Origin: JANMDR01 sp031376425
GTDB lineage: Bacteria; Pseudomonadota; Gammaproteobacteria; Burkholderiales; Usitatibacteraceae
Direction of reading: 5' to 3'
DNA: 20,732 nt
Assembly (NCBI GenBank): GCA_031376425.1
Contig: JANMDR010000042.1
Span: 1 to 20,732 of the forward strand
Shown here: one piece after another, positions 12,683 to 20,264 of the stretch
Layout: each line of letters begins with the position of its first letter
Position numbering within the stretch: the first letter of the stretch is position 1
Notes under the pieces: generated by a model
Seen by the model: the letters and a program-made list of their open reading frames with translations, nothing else
Told to the model about the DNA's origin: nothing
The model's database searches: none
Made by a program: the position numbers and the translations under genes

Positions 12683-13063
12683 TACTAAATGTCCTTATGG
12701 ATGAAAAGAATCTGTGTTATTTATTTTGCTAAACGCGCTGTCTCTTGGTGTACTAGCGGCGTGCGGCTACAGAAATTGTTGCAACACTCACGATACATAA
12801 GGCGTGATTCGAAATACGATATCCGAACATTATTTGTTTCCCACTTAATCTATAAGAGTAGTGCCGCAATCAAACTACTTAATCCAAAACCAAACGTACT
12901 AGGATTAATAACAACTATCTAGCTCGCTGCTTCAGCTAAGGTCAGTTTAATCAAAAACTTCAGTAGATAATTCTTCGCAGCCAAGTCATTCTGCTGTTGC
13001 ATCAAACACAATTTGAAGATGCCCTAAAATAGGGCATCTTCAATAATATCTCAACTACTCGCC
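12683..13063. other. Intergenic region (381 bp)
   Basis: This should hold the promoter of the minus-strand hydrolase and the end of the large minus-strand repeat protein. A 77-codon plus-strand frame at 12689-12922 has no ribosome site, odd composition and no recognisable family, and I do not call it. The only firm structure is the hairpin at 13015-13041. Confidence 0.5.
13015..13041 (-). terminator. Strong hairpin downstream of the Asp-box/DUF5648 gene
   Basis: A perfect 12-bp inverted repeat, GAAGATGCCCTA/TAGGGCATCTTC, encloses a three-base loop, starting 23 bases after the stop of the large gene. On the minus strand it is followed by AAATTGTGTTTG, so there is no real U tract; it may terminate, stabilise the 3' end, or work on both strands. 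Confidence 0.55.
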
Positions 13064-15334
13064 TCAACTTCCAGTCGGGTTTTGTGTCGTTGCACTGGCT
13101 CTAAGCACATGACCGATGACGCCTTCAAAACGCCAACCGGCGTTGGACAGCACGTTTTTTTCGTTTTCATCGACGGTATAAAGATGGCGGCGTAGTGCAT
13201 CACTATACAGCCGATAAATAGGAATAGTTAGCTCGGTGGCCTGCGGTAGCATATGCCACGCGATACCTTCTGGCGTCCAGCCTAAGCCGCTTAATACCGT
13301 ATATTCATTAAAGTCGGTGGTGAGCAAATGGCGGCGCAGAATCGGGCTGTATAAACGATATAGCGGAATGGTGGCAACGCCGTTAATGCTGCCTGGTTGT
13401 ACCAGAGCTGTATAAATATTGCCTTCACCGCTCCAGTTGGGGCCTGATGATAGAACGCGGTATTCGTTGGCGTCCGCTGTATAAAAGTGCACCTGCAATA
13501 TCGGGCTGTACAGCCGATACACTGCCGTAGTGGTGCCGATGATGGGATTGGCAATGGTGTATTGATAATACGCACTGCTTGATGCCGTGTTATCCATGCC
13601 CGCATGTAGGGTTTTGCCATCAGGGGAAACAATAAGGTCATCCACGTCGATTTCTGGCAGACGGTAGTTAATGAGTGACCAGTTTAGCGCGCCATCAATG
13701 GATTGATATACCTGCCCTCTTTCGCCAGCGAGAAACATATTTGCTGGGCGGGCGGCATCAACGATGACCCGCGCTAGCTTTGCCGATGTGGTGCCGACAT
13801 TGCGGCTTGACCATGTTTGACCACCATTGTCGCTGTAAAACAAACCACTGCCGTAGGAACTTACGAACGTTTTACCGGCTACGGCTTTGATGGATGTAAT
13901 AGTAGTTGTAAGCGGAAGGCCGGCGAGCGCCCAAGTATTAGCACCATCTACCGATTTGTATAGTACCTTGGCGTTTGATATAAACGGTGCGTCGGTAGTG
14001 CCAATGTAGACCGTATTGCCGTTTTGAGTGTCAACAGCAATGGCGGTAGGCGTGACGGTTGACGGCAGCCCTACGCTTGCTTTTGCCCAAGTTACGCCAC
14101 GGTCTGTGCTTTTGTAAATGCCCAGTCTGGTTGAGGCATAGAAGGTTCCGCTATTGGTACCCGCTTGCACAATGTCATACACCGGAGTGGCACCACCGAT
14201 AAAAATTGCATCGGCAAATGTAACGCCCCCATTCGTAGAATATCTTAGCGGATTTGAACCGACGAATAAAATCGCGTTAGGCGCATAGAAATGGCGTACT
14301 GCATAAGCGCCACAGGTACCGTCTGGGCAGGTGCTATTTATTTTCGCCCATAGCTTGCCGCCATCGATTGATTTATTCACATCTCCGCGTGCGTTTAGTG
14401 CGTAGACGATCTGCGGATTAGCGGTGTCTTGTGCTACGCCGGTGATTCCACGATTGACAATAAACGGCGCGTTAATGGTCACCCATGTGTTGCCACGATC
14501 TACACTTTTAACCAGTGCGCCATTGATATTAGCGATGACAGTATTGTCGGGCGCTACGTTTAGTCCACCTAAGTAACTGGGTGCGCCTAAATCAACTTTG
14601 CTTGCAGGTACGGAGATTGACCAAGAGCTACCTTGATCGCGCGTGACGTATAAGTTCTGACCGGCGGTAGCGTACACTGTTCCGTCCGCTGCGGCGCGCA
14701 CATTATTAACGCTTACGTTGATTAAACCGGTAGGCGTAAAGGTGATGCCCCCGTTTGTGCTGCGCAGCACACCTGTAGATTGCGCAATGTAAATAGTGCC
14801 ATCAGCGGTGGTGGTGAGACCGACCACTCTGTTGCTGAAAGCGGCGGTTCGGGTAAAGCTTACACCGCGATCTTGGCTGCGATACACACCGTCACTGGTG
14901 CCCAAATACACACTAGTACCTTTTGGCTCAATCGCATACACCACGCCAAAGCCGCGACTAGAAATCCAGTTTTTGCCGCCATCAACAGTGCGGTACAAAT
15001 TGGTGAATGTGGCATCGGCTAACCAAATAAAATTTGGGTTTTGAACGTCAACGCCCATCGCCCCTGGATTCGTGCCGATTCCCGTCACCGCGAGTTCGGG
15101 CGACCAACTTGCGCCGCCATCCAAGCTCACGAACAAGCTGTCCTGTCTGCCGGGTGCAATGGCTAAAATCCTACCTGTGCTGGATACCGCCTGCATACTA
15201 GCCACGTCCACATTTCGCGGCCAAGGCCCCGTCCAAGAATTTACGCCAGCGATGGCGCTTCCTCCCCACACCACTAGCAGTGCAAAGATAATATTGCGCA
15301 CGCTGATTTGTAACGTTGAAAATAAACTGACCAT
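13064..15334 (-). CDS. Exported Asp-box (sialidase/Ycf48-like) repeat protein with C-terminal DUF5648 repeats
   Basis: 756 residues from the ATG at 15334, chosen because AGGAG stands eight bases upstream and a clean signal peptide follows (MVSLFSTLQISVRNIIFALL..., cleavage after A-I-A at about 29). A longer frame to 15481 has no ribosome site. The mature protein has about twelve Asp-box-type motifs of the form S-x-D-x-G-x-x-W, e.g. SLDGGASW, TVDGGKNW, STNGGITF, SVDRGNTW, STDRGVTW, SDNGGQTW. They are spaced about 40-60 residues apart, as in sialidase/Vps10/Ycf48 beta-propellers, so probably two propellers. Residues about 605-745 are three copies of a 40-50 residue unit (YRLYSPILQVHFYT, YRLYSPILRRHLLT, YRLYSDALRRHLYT, each ending G-W/W-x-x-E-G). 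This is the DUF5648 pattern of secreted proteins. I see no catalytic residues of sialidases, so a binding or surface role is likelier than enzymatic. Confidence 0.88.
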   Translation of the reverse strand: MVSLFSTLQISVRNIIFALLVVWGGSAIAGVNSWTGPWPRNVDVASMQAVSSTGRILAIAPGRQDSLFVSLDGGASWSPELAVTGIGTNPGAMGVDVQNPNFIWLADATFTNLYRTVDGGKNWISSRGFGVVYAIEPKGTSVYLGTSDGVYRSQDRGVSFTRTAAFSNRVVGLTTTADGTIYIAQSTGVLRSTNGGITFTPTGLINVSVNNVRAAADGTVYATAGQNLYVTRDQGSSWSISVPASKVDLGAPSYLGGLNVAPDNTVIANINGALVKSVDRGNTWVTINAPFIVNRGITGVAQDTANPQIVYALNARGDVNKSIDGGKLWAKINSTCPDGTCGAYAVRHFYAPNAILFVGSNPLRYSTNGGVTFADAIFIGGATPVYDIVQAGTNSGTFYASTRLGIYKSTDRGVTWAKASVGLPSTVTPTAIAVDTQNGNTVYIGTTDAPFISNAKVLYKSVDGANTWALAGLPLTTTITSIKAVAGKTFVSSYGSGLFYSDNGGQTWSSRNVGTTSAKLARVIVDAARPANMFLAGERGQVYQSIDGALNWSLINYRLPEIDVDDLIVSPDGKTLHAGMDNTASSSAYYQYTIANPIIGTTTAVYRLYSPILQVHFYTADANEYRVLSSGPNWSGEGNIYTALVQPGSINGVATIPLYRLYSPILRRHLLTTDFNEYTVLSGLGWTPEGIAWHMLPQATELTIPIYRLYSDALRRHLYTVDENEKNVLSNAGWRFEGVIGHVLRASATTQNPTGS

Positions 15335-15340
15335 GATTAA

Positions 15341-15345
15341 CTCTC
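15341..15345 (-). promoter_or_regulatory. Ribosome binding site setting the start of the repeat protein
   Basis: AGGAG eight bases before the ATG at 15334 supports this start, which gives a textbook signal peptide. The alternative in-frame ATG at 15481 would place 49 non-signal-like residues in front. Confidence 0.7.
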
Positions 15346-15491
15346 CTGAGTTGGTAAGAATAAAAAGCTTAAAACTGTTGTTGAAAAAATCACAAATATC
15401 GCGGGAATAATTCCCCCGGCTCCCTAGAAAAGGATACCGGTTTGTTTTGAGGGGGAACATAGCACCAAAGGGCAGGTGCACTAGTTAAACT

Positions 15492-15508
15492 GGCTTGGTT
15501 TGCAAGCC
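15492..15508 (-). terminator. Small hairpin after the sensor kinase operon
   Basis: GGCTTG (15492-15497) pairs with CAAGCC (15503-15508) around a five-base loop, 86 bases past the kinase stop. The minus strand continues AGTTTAAC, so it has only a poor U tract. It might mark the end of the regulatory operon, but evidence is thin. The remaining gap to the repeat-protein start holds a 7-bp inverted repeat TTCCCCC (15411-15417)/GGGGGAA (15451-15457) that could be an operator. Confidence 0.3.
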
Positions 15509-15593
15509 TGTGAGCAGGGCCGAAGTAGAGGCTCATTTACCTAGCCAATGACGTACTCATTCCTTACCTGTCGCGCCCCGATTTCACGATAAG

Positions 15594-17030
15594 CTATGTT
15601 TTTGCAAACTGAATCGTCACCTTTAAACCAGCGCTCAGCGTTCTCTCACGCGATGCTTCAGCGAAGAGCGCATCGTCGAGCATCAGTTGCGCATCATCGA
15701 GCATTAATGTCGCACCGATGGCATCGCACACGCGTTTTACAATCGCCAAACCTAGCCCTGAACCTTCAACAACGGACGCATGTAAGCGATAAAAGCGCTC
15801 CAATACTTTTTGTCTTTCAGAGGCTGGAATGCCGGGGCCGTTATCGCTCACCACCAGCGTTGGGGCACCGTTAATGAATTCTACTTTTACATCCACGCGC
15901 CCTCCAGCTGGCGTGTAGCGCACTGCATTTTCAAGTATATTGCGCACGGCGATGCCTATGGTTAGCGGGTCTCCAGTCACTTCGTAATCACTGGAGGCAA
16001 TATGTACGGTGATGCGTTTACGATCACATTCGGAGGCGAGCAAGGCGGCAACGTCCTTTGCTAGTTGCTTCAAACTAAAGGCTACGTTTACCTGCGCGGT
16101 AGTTGATTGGGCATCTACGTGGGCAATATTGAGTAGCTGTTCAGCAACGCGGGTAGTTCGGTCAATGCCGCTTACAAGCTTGGTCAAGGCCTTTTCGCGA
16201 TCCACCGTTTGGCCGCCGCGTAATGCAGATTGCGCCTGCACGCGTAGGGCTGCTAGGGGCGTACGTAGCTCGTGGGCTGCATCAGATAGAAATCGCTGCT
16301 CATTTTTTCGGGCGCCACTTAGACGCGTTAGCAGACCATTGAAGGCGTTAACAATGCTCGCTACCTCCGAAGGAATTCCTGTTGTGTTGATTGAACTCAA
16401 ATCGTCAGTGCCACGCGCCGCAATTTCAGTATTGATTGCGCTAAGCGGTCGCAAGCTCCAGCGCACCACTACACCCACAACAGCAATTAGCGCGACAATA
16501 AACCATGCAAAACGCGAAGAACCGACAGTAAAAAATTCACAAACTACGGCGTCCCGCACCGCTTCGGGCTGCGCATATTGAACTACAAAATCGCGATTTT
16601 TACTCCATAAACTTAGCACGCGCCAGCGCGTATTTTCATTATCTACCCAAGATAAACCGGCATCCGTGTTAGGCCAAATACGCCCCGCTGGGGTAAGTGG
16701 TGATTTCATCAATAGCCTCCCATCGGCCGACCATACCTGAAGATAAAAGGTGCGGCTTGGATCAACCGTGGGCTCAGCCGACACCTCGTTATCCGACACA
16801 AAGTGTGCAGCATGCTTTGGGTCTGCCATATTGGTTGGCATAGACAACAAAATAGTCGTTGCAATCCCCTTCATATCCCTATCAAACAGAACGCTCTCCT
16901 CACGCATGAACTCCCAAGCCAGCCACGCTACAATCGAAAAGAAGAACGCAATGGAGACCAAGAAAATTGCGGCGTAAAGACGCCACGCCATAGAATTGGC
17001 CAAATTATTGAAACTACTTTTGAATGACAT
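15594..17030 (-). CDS. Sensor histidine kinase, QseC-like
   Basis: 478 residues. Membrane helices at about 18-40 and 174-190 enclose a periplasmic sensor domain (about 41-173) of the 2CSK_N type, with 'FYLQVWSADGRLLMKSP' near 95-111. HAMP linker 'RWSLRPLSAINTEIAARG' (about 190-207). H-box 'FLSDAAHELRTPLAALR' (His253), N-box 'AVRNILENAVRYTP' (Asn364, Asn368), G1 'VVSDNGPGIP' (about 393-402), F-box 'LERFYRL', G2 'GSGLGLAIVKRV' (about 423-434). All catalytic motifs are intact. The order and motifs fit QseC/PmrB-like kinases of proteobacteria, which phosphorylate the OmpR-type regulator encoded immediately upstream; the genes overlap by 17 bases. Near the C-terminus there is a tandem heptapeptide LMLDDAQ-LMLDDAL from a 21-bp DNA duplication. 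Confidence 0.92.
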   Translation of the reverse strand: MSFKSSFNNLANSMAWRLYAAIFLVSIAFFFSIVAWLAWEFMREESVLFDRDMKGIATTILLSMPTNMADPKHAAHFVSDNEVSAEPTVDPSRTFYLQVWSADGRLLMKSPLTPAGRIWPNTDAGLSWVDNENTRWRVLSLWSKNRDFVVQYAQPEAVRDAVVCEFFTVGSSRFAWFIVALIAVVGVVVRWSLRPLSAINTEIAARGTDDLSSINTTGIPSEVASIVNAFNGLLTRLSGARKNEQRFLSDAAHELRTPLAALRVQAQSALRGGQTVDREKALTKLVSGIDRTTRVAEQLLNIAHVDAQSTTAQVNVAFSLKQLAKDVAALLASECDRKRITVHIASSDYEVTGDPLTIGIAVRNILENAVRYTPAGGRVDVKVEFINGAPTLVVSDNGPGIPASERQKVLERFYRLHASVVEGSGLGLAIVKRVCDAIGATLMLDDAQLMLDDALFAEASRERTLSAGLKVTIQFAKT

Positions 17031-17670
17031 AACCTAACCCTCGAACATTCTTAATCTCAAATGGTTTTAGCTTTTTGCGGAGCTGGTGCACATAAACTTC
17101 TATCGCATTGCTGCCAAGCTCATCGTTCCATGCATAGAGGGATTCTTCTAGCTGTGGCCGCGAAATGATGCGGTTTTGCCGTTCCATTAAATACAATAAA
17201 ATTTGGTATTCCCGCGCGGTGAGCTCGACGGCTTCGCCATTGCGTTTGACTTGCTTGGCCCCTACATCTAAGGCAATGCATTGTGAAGTGATAATTTGCC
17301 CCGCAAGCCCGCCCGCACGGCGGCCAAGCGCCCGCACCCGCGCCGCTACTTCATTCAAATCAAAGGGCTTGATGATGTAATCATCGGCACCCGTGTTTAA
17401 GCCCAAGATACGGTCTTGCACATGGCTTCTGGCGGTTAAAAAAATGACTGGTGTGTTATTGCCCTCACCCCGCATTTGCGCCAATAAGTCCATCCCCGAT
17501 TTTGCAGGCAAACCAATGTCTAGCAATATTACGCTATAGGTCGTGGCGGCCAATGCCGCAAGCGCTGCACTTGCCGTTTCCACCCAATCAACGGCAAAGC
17601 CGTCATCAGCTAAACCGCTACGGGTGGCCTCACCGAGCATGGCATCATCTTCAACTAATAGGATTCGCAT
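17014..17670 (-). CDS. OmpR-family response regulator, QseB/PmrA-like
   Basis: 218 residues. Receiver domain (about 1-115): acidic pocket 'LLVEDDAML' (E7, D8, D9), phospho-acceptor Asp51 in 'ILLDIGLP', Thr79 in 'VIFLTAR', Lys101 in 'YIIKPFDLNEV'; all required residues are present. A winged-helix DNA-binding domain (about 124-217) includes 'VELTAREYQILLYLMERQNR', 'SRPQLEESLY', 'SNAIEVYVHQLRKKL' and 'RGLGYVIQ'. The sequence is closest in pattern to QseB/PmrA/TctD regulators, which bind direct repeats spaced 11 bp apart. The downstream kinase overlaps by 17 bases. A second regulator gene lies 43 bases upstream, so all three are probably one transcript. No Shine-Dalgarno is clear before the ATG at 17670, suggesting coupling to the upstream gene or a leader-dependent start. 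Confidence 0.94.
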   Translation of the reverse strand: MRILLVEDDAMLGEATRSGLADDGFAVDWVETASAALAALAATTYSVILLDIGLPAKSGMDLLAQMRGEGNNTPVIFLTARSHVQDRILGLNTGADDYIIKPFDLNEVAARVRALGRRAGGLAGQIITSQCIALDVGAKQVKRNGEAVELTAREYQILLYLMERQNRIISRPQLEESLYAWNDELGSNAIEVYVHQLRKKLKPFEIKNVRGLGYVIQK

Positions 17671-17713
17671 TATTTTTTGGACTGGGAAAAGTTGGAAAGG
17701 CCTATTATCCTAT

Positions 17714-18334
17714 TCATAGCAGTCCACGCGCACCCGCAATCACCAGAAGATGCGTTCTATTTTTAGCACCTACCAATTCTAGCAGTGCGGTAATGTGCAT
17801 CTTTACGGTACGTTCGGCAATATTTAATTGGCGCGCGATGTGCTTATTTTGGCAGCCCTGCGCAACTAAATGCAGCACTTCCTTCTGGCGTAAAGTTGGT
17901 GCTACTTTTTGCGGCACGCCGTTCGCGTTCTCATCGACCATTTCATCGACTATTCTCAGCGGCAGTTGCCGGCCGTCTACGCGGCGCATGACCGCACGTA
18001 AGCGAGCGCACACTTCATCCAAATTGAATGGTTTGGCGATGTAATCATCAGCCCCTTCATCCAACCCGCGTACCAGTTCTGCAGCGCTTTGCGCTGCGGA
18101 CATCAGCACCACCGGCGTCACATCGCCGCGCCGCCGCATAGCTGATAACAAGGCAATACCGCGCTGATTTGCTAGTGCAATACCCAGCAAAACTGCGTGG
18201 TAGGCGTGCTGACTAAGGGCGCTAGTAAATTCATTCTCAGTGCCAACTACGTCAACCACAAATCCCTGTTGCACCATATTTAGCTGCAGCGCGGCACCCG
18301 ATTCAACATCATCATCTGCAATTAAAATTTTCAT
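17714..18334 (-). CDS. Response regulator with degenerate receiver and LuxR-type output
   Basis: 206 residues from the ATG at 18334; ATG 18337 and GTG 18340, directly upstream in frame, are alternative starts. The receiver (about 1-115) aligns position by position with the neighbouring OmpR-type regulator: 'ILIADDDVESG' keeps acidic D7-D9 and 'VCARLRAVMRR' closes the domain. 'AVLLGIALAN' has Gly51 exactly where the neighbour has phospho-acceptor Asp51. The conserved Pro is also lost, Thr79 is Ser, and Lys101 is kept in 'YIAKPF'. The output is not a winged helix but a LuxR/GerE helix-turn-helix, 'LRQKEVLHLVAQGCQNKHIA' then 'RQLNIAERTVKMHITALLEL' (about 142-190). It is the first gene of the three-gene operon with the regulator and kinase. 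It likely cannot be phosphorylated in the usual way and may act constitutively, as a dimer partner, or on a different signal. Confidence 0.9.
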   Translation of the reverse strand: MKILIADDDVESGAALQLNMVQQGFVVDVVGTENEFTSALSQHAYHAVLLGIALANQRGIALLSAMRRRGDVTPVVLMSAAQSAAELVRGLDEGADDYIAKPFNLDEVCARLRAVMRRVDGRQLPLRIVDEMVDENANGVPQKVAPTLRQKEVLHLVAQGCQNKHIARQLNIAERTVKMHITALLELVGAKNRTHLLVIAGARGLL

Positions 18335-18720
18335 CATCACATCTCACTTTGCGTATACGCGCATAGTCAATAATTTATAAAATACTTGCTTGATATTAGC
18401 GGTTTAGTCTTATGTGAAACTTATGAAAAAACCATTTTTAGTACGCTATCCATAGGCGTCCTCTCAACGTGCTATCCATCGCAAGTCAAAGTATAAAATG
18501 CCCGCCCTCGGCGCGGTACACGTTCCGATGAATTCACGAATTTTTGGCTTGAAGCACGGTAATCGCCTGATTAAAATCAGTTAAGTCGGTAAGGCTTTAC
18601 ATAGAAGTCAGTAGAAATACTGACCACCAAATACTGGCGATATTGCAACTGAGTGAGATTGATATCTCGATACCTGTTTTACAGGTCAGTTACACCAACG
18701 GCCCATTGACTATTAATTGA
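18335..18720. other. Intergenic region upstream of the regulatory operon (386 bp)
   Basis: This lies between the minus-strand regulator operon and the end of the minus-strand DoxX gene. It is AT-rich near 18360-18430 (TAATTTATAAAATA), where the operon promoter should sit; I cannot fix a -35/-10 pair. It contains the CTTATG direct repeat. Beyond it, 18440-18720 has short repeats of the kind ATTGACTATTAATTGACTAT (18705-18724) and TACTGACC/GGTCAG but no credible gene. Confidence 0.45.
18409..18425 (+). promoter_or_regulatory. CTTATG-N5-CTTATG direct repeat, candidate OmpR-family binding site
   Basis: CTTATG at 18409-18414 and at 18420-18425 are exact copies with an 11-bp period, separated by TGAAA. 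PmrA/QseB-class regulators bind tandem hexamers of the CTTAAx type with this same 11-bp spacing. It lies 75-91 bp before the first gene of the operon encoding such a regulator, so autoregulation is a reasonable inference. Confidence 0.4.
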
Positions 18721-19134
18721 CTATTTTTTGTTAGCCACAAAAAAGCCTTCCCGATCCGCAGCTGCCAACACCAGTAACGCCACCGACAAACACAAACTAT
18801 ATTCCACACCACCGGTACCATGCTCGCCCACAAACCAGCCTAGTTTCGCGTGAATAATCACTATGCCGCCCCAGCAAATTGCCTGAAAACCAATCGTGAG
18901 CCAGCGCGCCTGCCAGCCGAAAGCAAGCAGCACCCCCCCAATAATTTCGTATGCGGTAATTGCCCACACCACGGCAAGACCAAAGGGAATACCCCGCGCA
19001 TCCAGAAACGCACCGAAGCCGGGTATATTGCCAATCACAAGGCGCACGATGGCATGCGCCATAAAGAAAATAGCAGTCGCCACGCGCAGTATGATCAAGG
19101 AATGTTGCAGCGATAAAAATGGAAAATTACGCAT
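18721..19134 (-). CDS. DoxX-family membrane protein
   Basis: 137 residues with four membrane helices at about 12-31, 52-72, 78-98 and 112-128. Typical DoxX features: 'LRVATAIFFMAHAIVRL' in helix 1, 'AYEIIGGVLLAFGWQARWL' leading into helices 2-3, 'IIHAKLGWFVGEHGTGGVEY' with conserved His/Glu, and a short C-terminal tail. DoxX-like proteins are small membrane redox or quinone-associated proteins whose exact reaction differs by lineage; members linked to thiosulfate:quinone oxidation and to bacterial redox stress are known. No strong Shine-Dalgarno is evident before the ATG at 19134. It is divergent from the LysR regulator at 19371, which is the probable controller. Confidence 0.85.
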   Translation of the reverse strand: MRNFPFLSLQHSLIILRVATAIFFMAHAIVRLVIGNIPGFGAFLDARGIPFGLAVVWAITAYEIIGGVLLAFGWQARWLTIGFQAICWGGIVIIHAKLGWFVGEHGTGGVEYSLCLSVALLVLAAADREGFFVANKK

Positions 19135-19370
19135 CAGCTAACTCTCTCAATACCGCAGCGTTAACAGCGGCAAACAGTAATTTCAATTTCATTATTTATC
19201 CTTGAATTTTGGCGGAGCGCAAACACCGCAATGCCGCCATATAAATGCTTGCGCCATAATTATTTAGCCTACAATAACGAAACTGAGATTATCATTACTC
19301 TAATTTACATAGCAAATGAAGGATTTTTTGCCTTAGGCTAAATAAAATTAGCCCTACTAAAAAGTTAACA
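19135..19370. promoter_or_regulatory. Divergent DoxX/LysR promoter region with 12-bp inverted repeat
   Basis: The 236-bp gap should carry both promoters and LysR sites. A perfect 12-bp inverted repeat, TTATTTAGCCTA (19260-19271) and TAGGCTAAATAA (19334-19345), spans 62 bp. A further ATTAGCC half occurs at 19347-19353. LysR-type regulators commonly bind such dyads in the divergent promoter. A GGCGG/CCGCC hairpin also sits at about 19210-19238. Confidence 0.4.
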
Positions 19371-20264
19371 ATGCTGAAAAAATTACCCCCATTAAATACC
19401 CTACGCGCCTTTGAAGTGGCGGCACGCACCCGCAGCTTCAAGCGTGCCGCCGAAGAATTGCATCTCACGCCAGCCGCCATTAGCCATCAGGTAAAGCAAC
19501 TAGAAAAATGGCTCGGTGCGGTGCTATTTGAACGCAGTGCCAACGGCGTTGCGCCGACGGTGGCGGGGCTTAATTACGCGAAGCATATTCAGGATGTGTT
19601 CGAGCACTTGATTCAAACCACATCCCACGCGCGGGTTGAACAAGCCCGTGCGGTGGTGACGATTCGCGCGCAGTTTAGTGTTTCCGCGCGATGGCTACTA
19701 CCCCGCGTAATTGCGTTTAATCGCAGCAATGACGATATTGAAATTCGCGTAGAAGCAGACTCAGACCGCGCTCACATAAAAATCGGCGCTGATCTGGCAA
19801 TTTTTCATGAGCGTGACGATACCGAAGGCTATACCCAAGATTTTCTGCTGCGCGGCAAATTCAAACTTTACGCCCCCCCTGCTATCGCCGCGCAAATTAA
19901 CAGCAGTGCACCAGCGCTGCCGGAATTATTAGCGCAGCCACTACTACACACCAGCTTTATTGATCGCGGCTGGCGTTATCCAACACTGCGAGATTGGTTT
20001 ATTGCCGCAAAGTTAAACCCACCAGCCACCCTACCCGGTGTGCATTTCAACCTCATCCACCTCACAGCCAGCGCCTGCGAAAGCGGCGGCGGCCTAGCGA
20101 TATTGCTGGATGAGTTTTGCCAATCAGCGGTGGCAGCAGGCAAGCTCATCCAAATCGGCAAAACCGGCTTACCATCCCCCCACGCCTACCATTTATTTGC
20201 CAAAACCAATCCATCAAGTGCGGTTAGTCGGGTACGGGAATATTTGTTGGAGAGCGTGGATTAG
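19371..20264 (+). CDS. LysR-family transcriptional regulator, GcvA-like
   Basis: 297 residues. The N-terminal helix-turn-helix spans about 1-65: 'MLKKLPPLNTLRAFEVAART', 'RSFKRAAEELHLTPAAISHQ', 'VKQLEKWLGAVLFERSANGV'. This opening ('LPPLNxLRxFEVAAR') and 'LxxTPAAISHQVKxLE' are the hallmarks of the GcvA branch. The effector domain (about 90-297) has two Rossmann-like halves ('VVTIRAQFSVSARWLLPRVI', 'VEADSDRAHIKIGADLAIFH', 'FNLIHLTASACESGGGLAIL'); the last block is the usual GcvA-type 'A-x-x-G-x-G-x-A-L/I' region. It is divergent from the DoxX gene and likely controls it and itself. The effector is unknown. No close downstream gene. Confidence 0.93.
   Translation: MLKKLPPLNTLRAFEVAARTRSFKRAAEELHLTPAAISHQVKQLEKWLGAVLFERSANGVAPTVAGLNYAKHIQDVFEHLIQTTSHARVEQARAVVTIRAQFSVSARWLLPRVIAFNRSNDDIEIRVEADSDRAHIKIGADLAIFHERDDTEGYTQDFLLRGKFKLYAPPAIAAQINSSAPALPELLAQPLLHTSFIDRGWRYPTLRDWFIAAKLNPPATLPGVHFNLIHLTASACESGGGLAILLDEFCQSAVAAGKLIQIGKTGLPSPHAYHLFAKTNPSSAVSRVREYLLESVD

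Noticed and set aside
12689..12922. 77-codon plus-strand frame upstream of the hydrolase
   Set aside because: No ribosome site, composition unlike neighbouring genes, no family resemblance, and it overlaps the expected promoter of the hydrolase gene.
15335..15481. 49-residue N-terminal extension of the Asp-box protein
   Set aside because: No ribosome site at 15481, and it would bury the signal peptide; AGGAG before 15334 sets the real start.
16009..16581. 190-codon plus-strand frame opposite the sensor kinase
   Set aside because: Antisense to the conserved kinase core; Arg/Ser/Ala-rich shadow frame.
17451..18044. 197-codon plus-strand frame opposite the two response regulators
   Set aside because: Covers parts of two clear regulator genes on the other strand and shows no protein family features.
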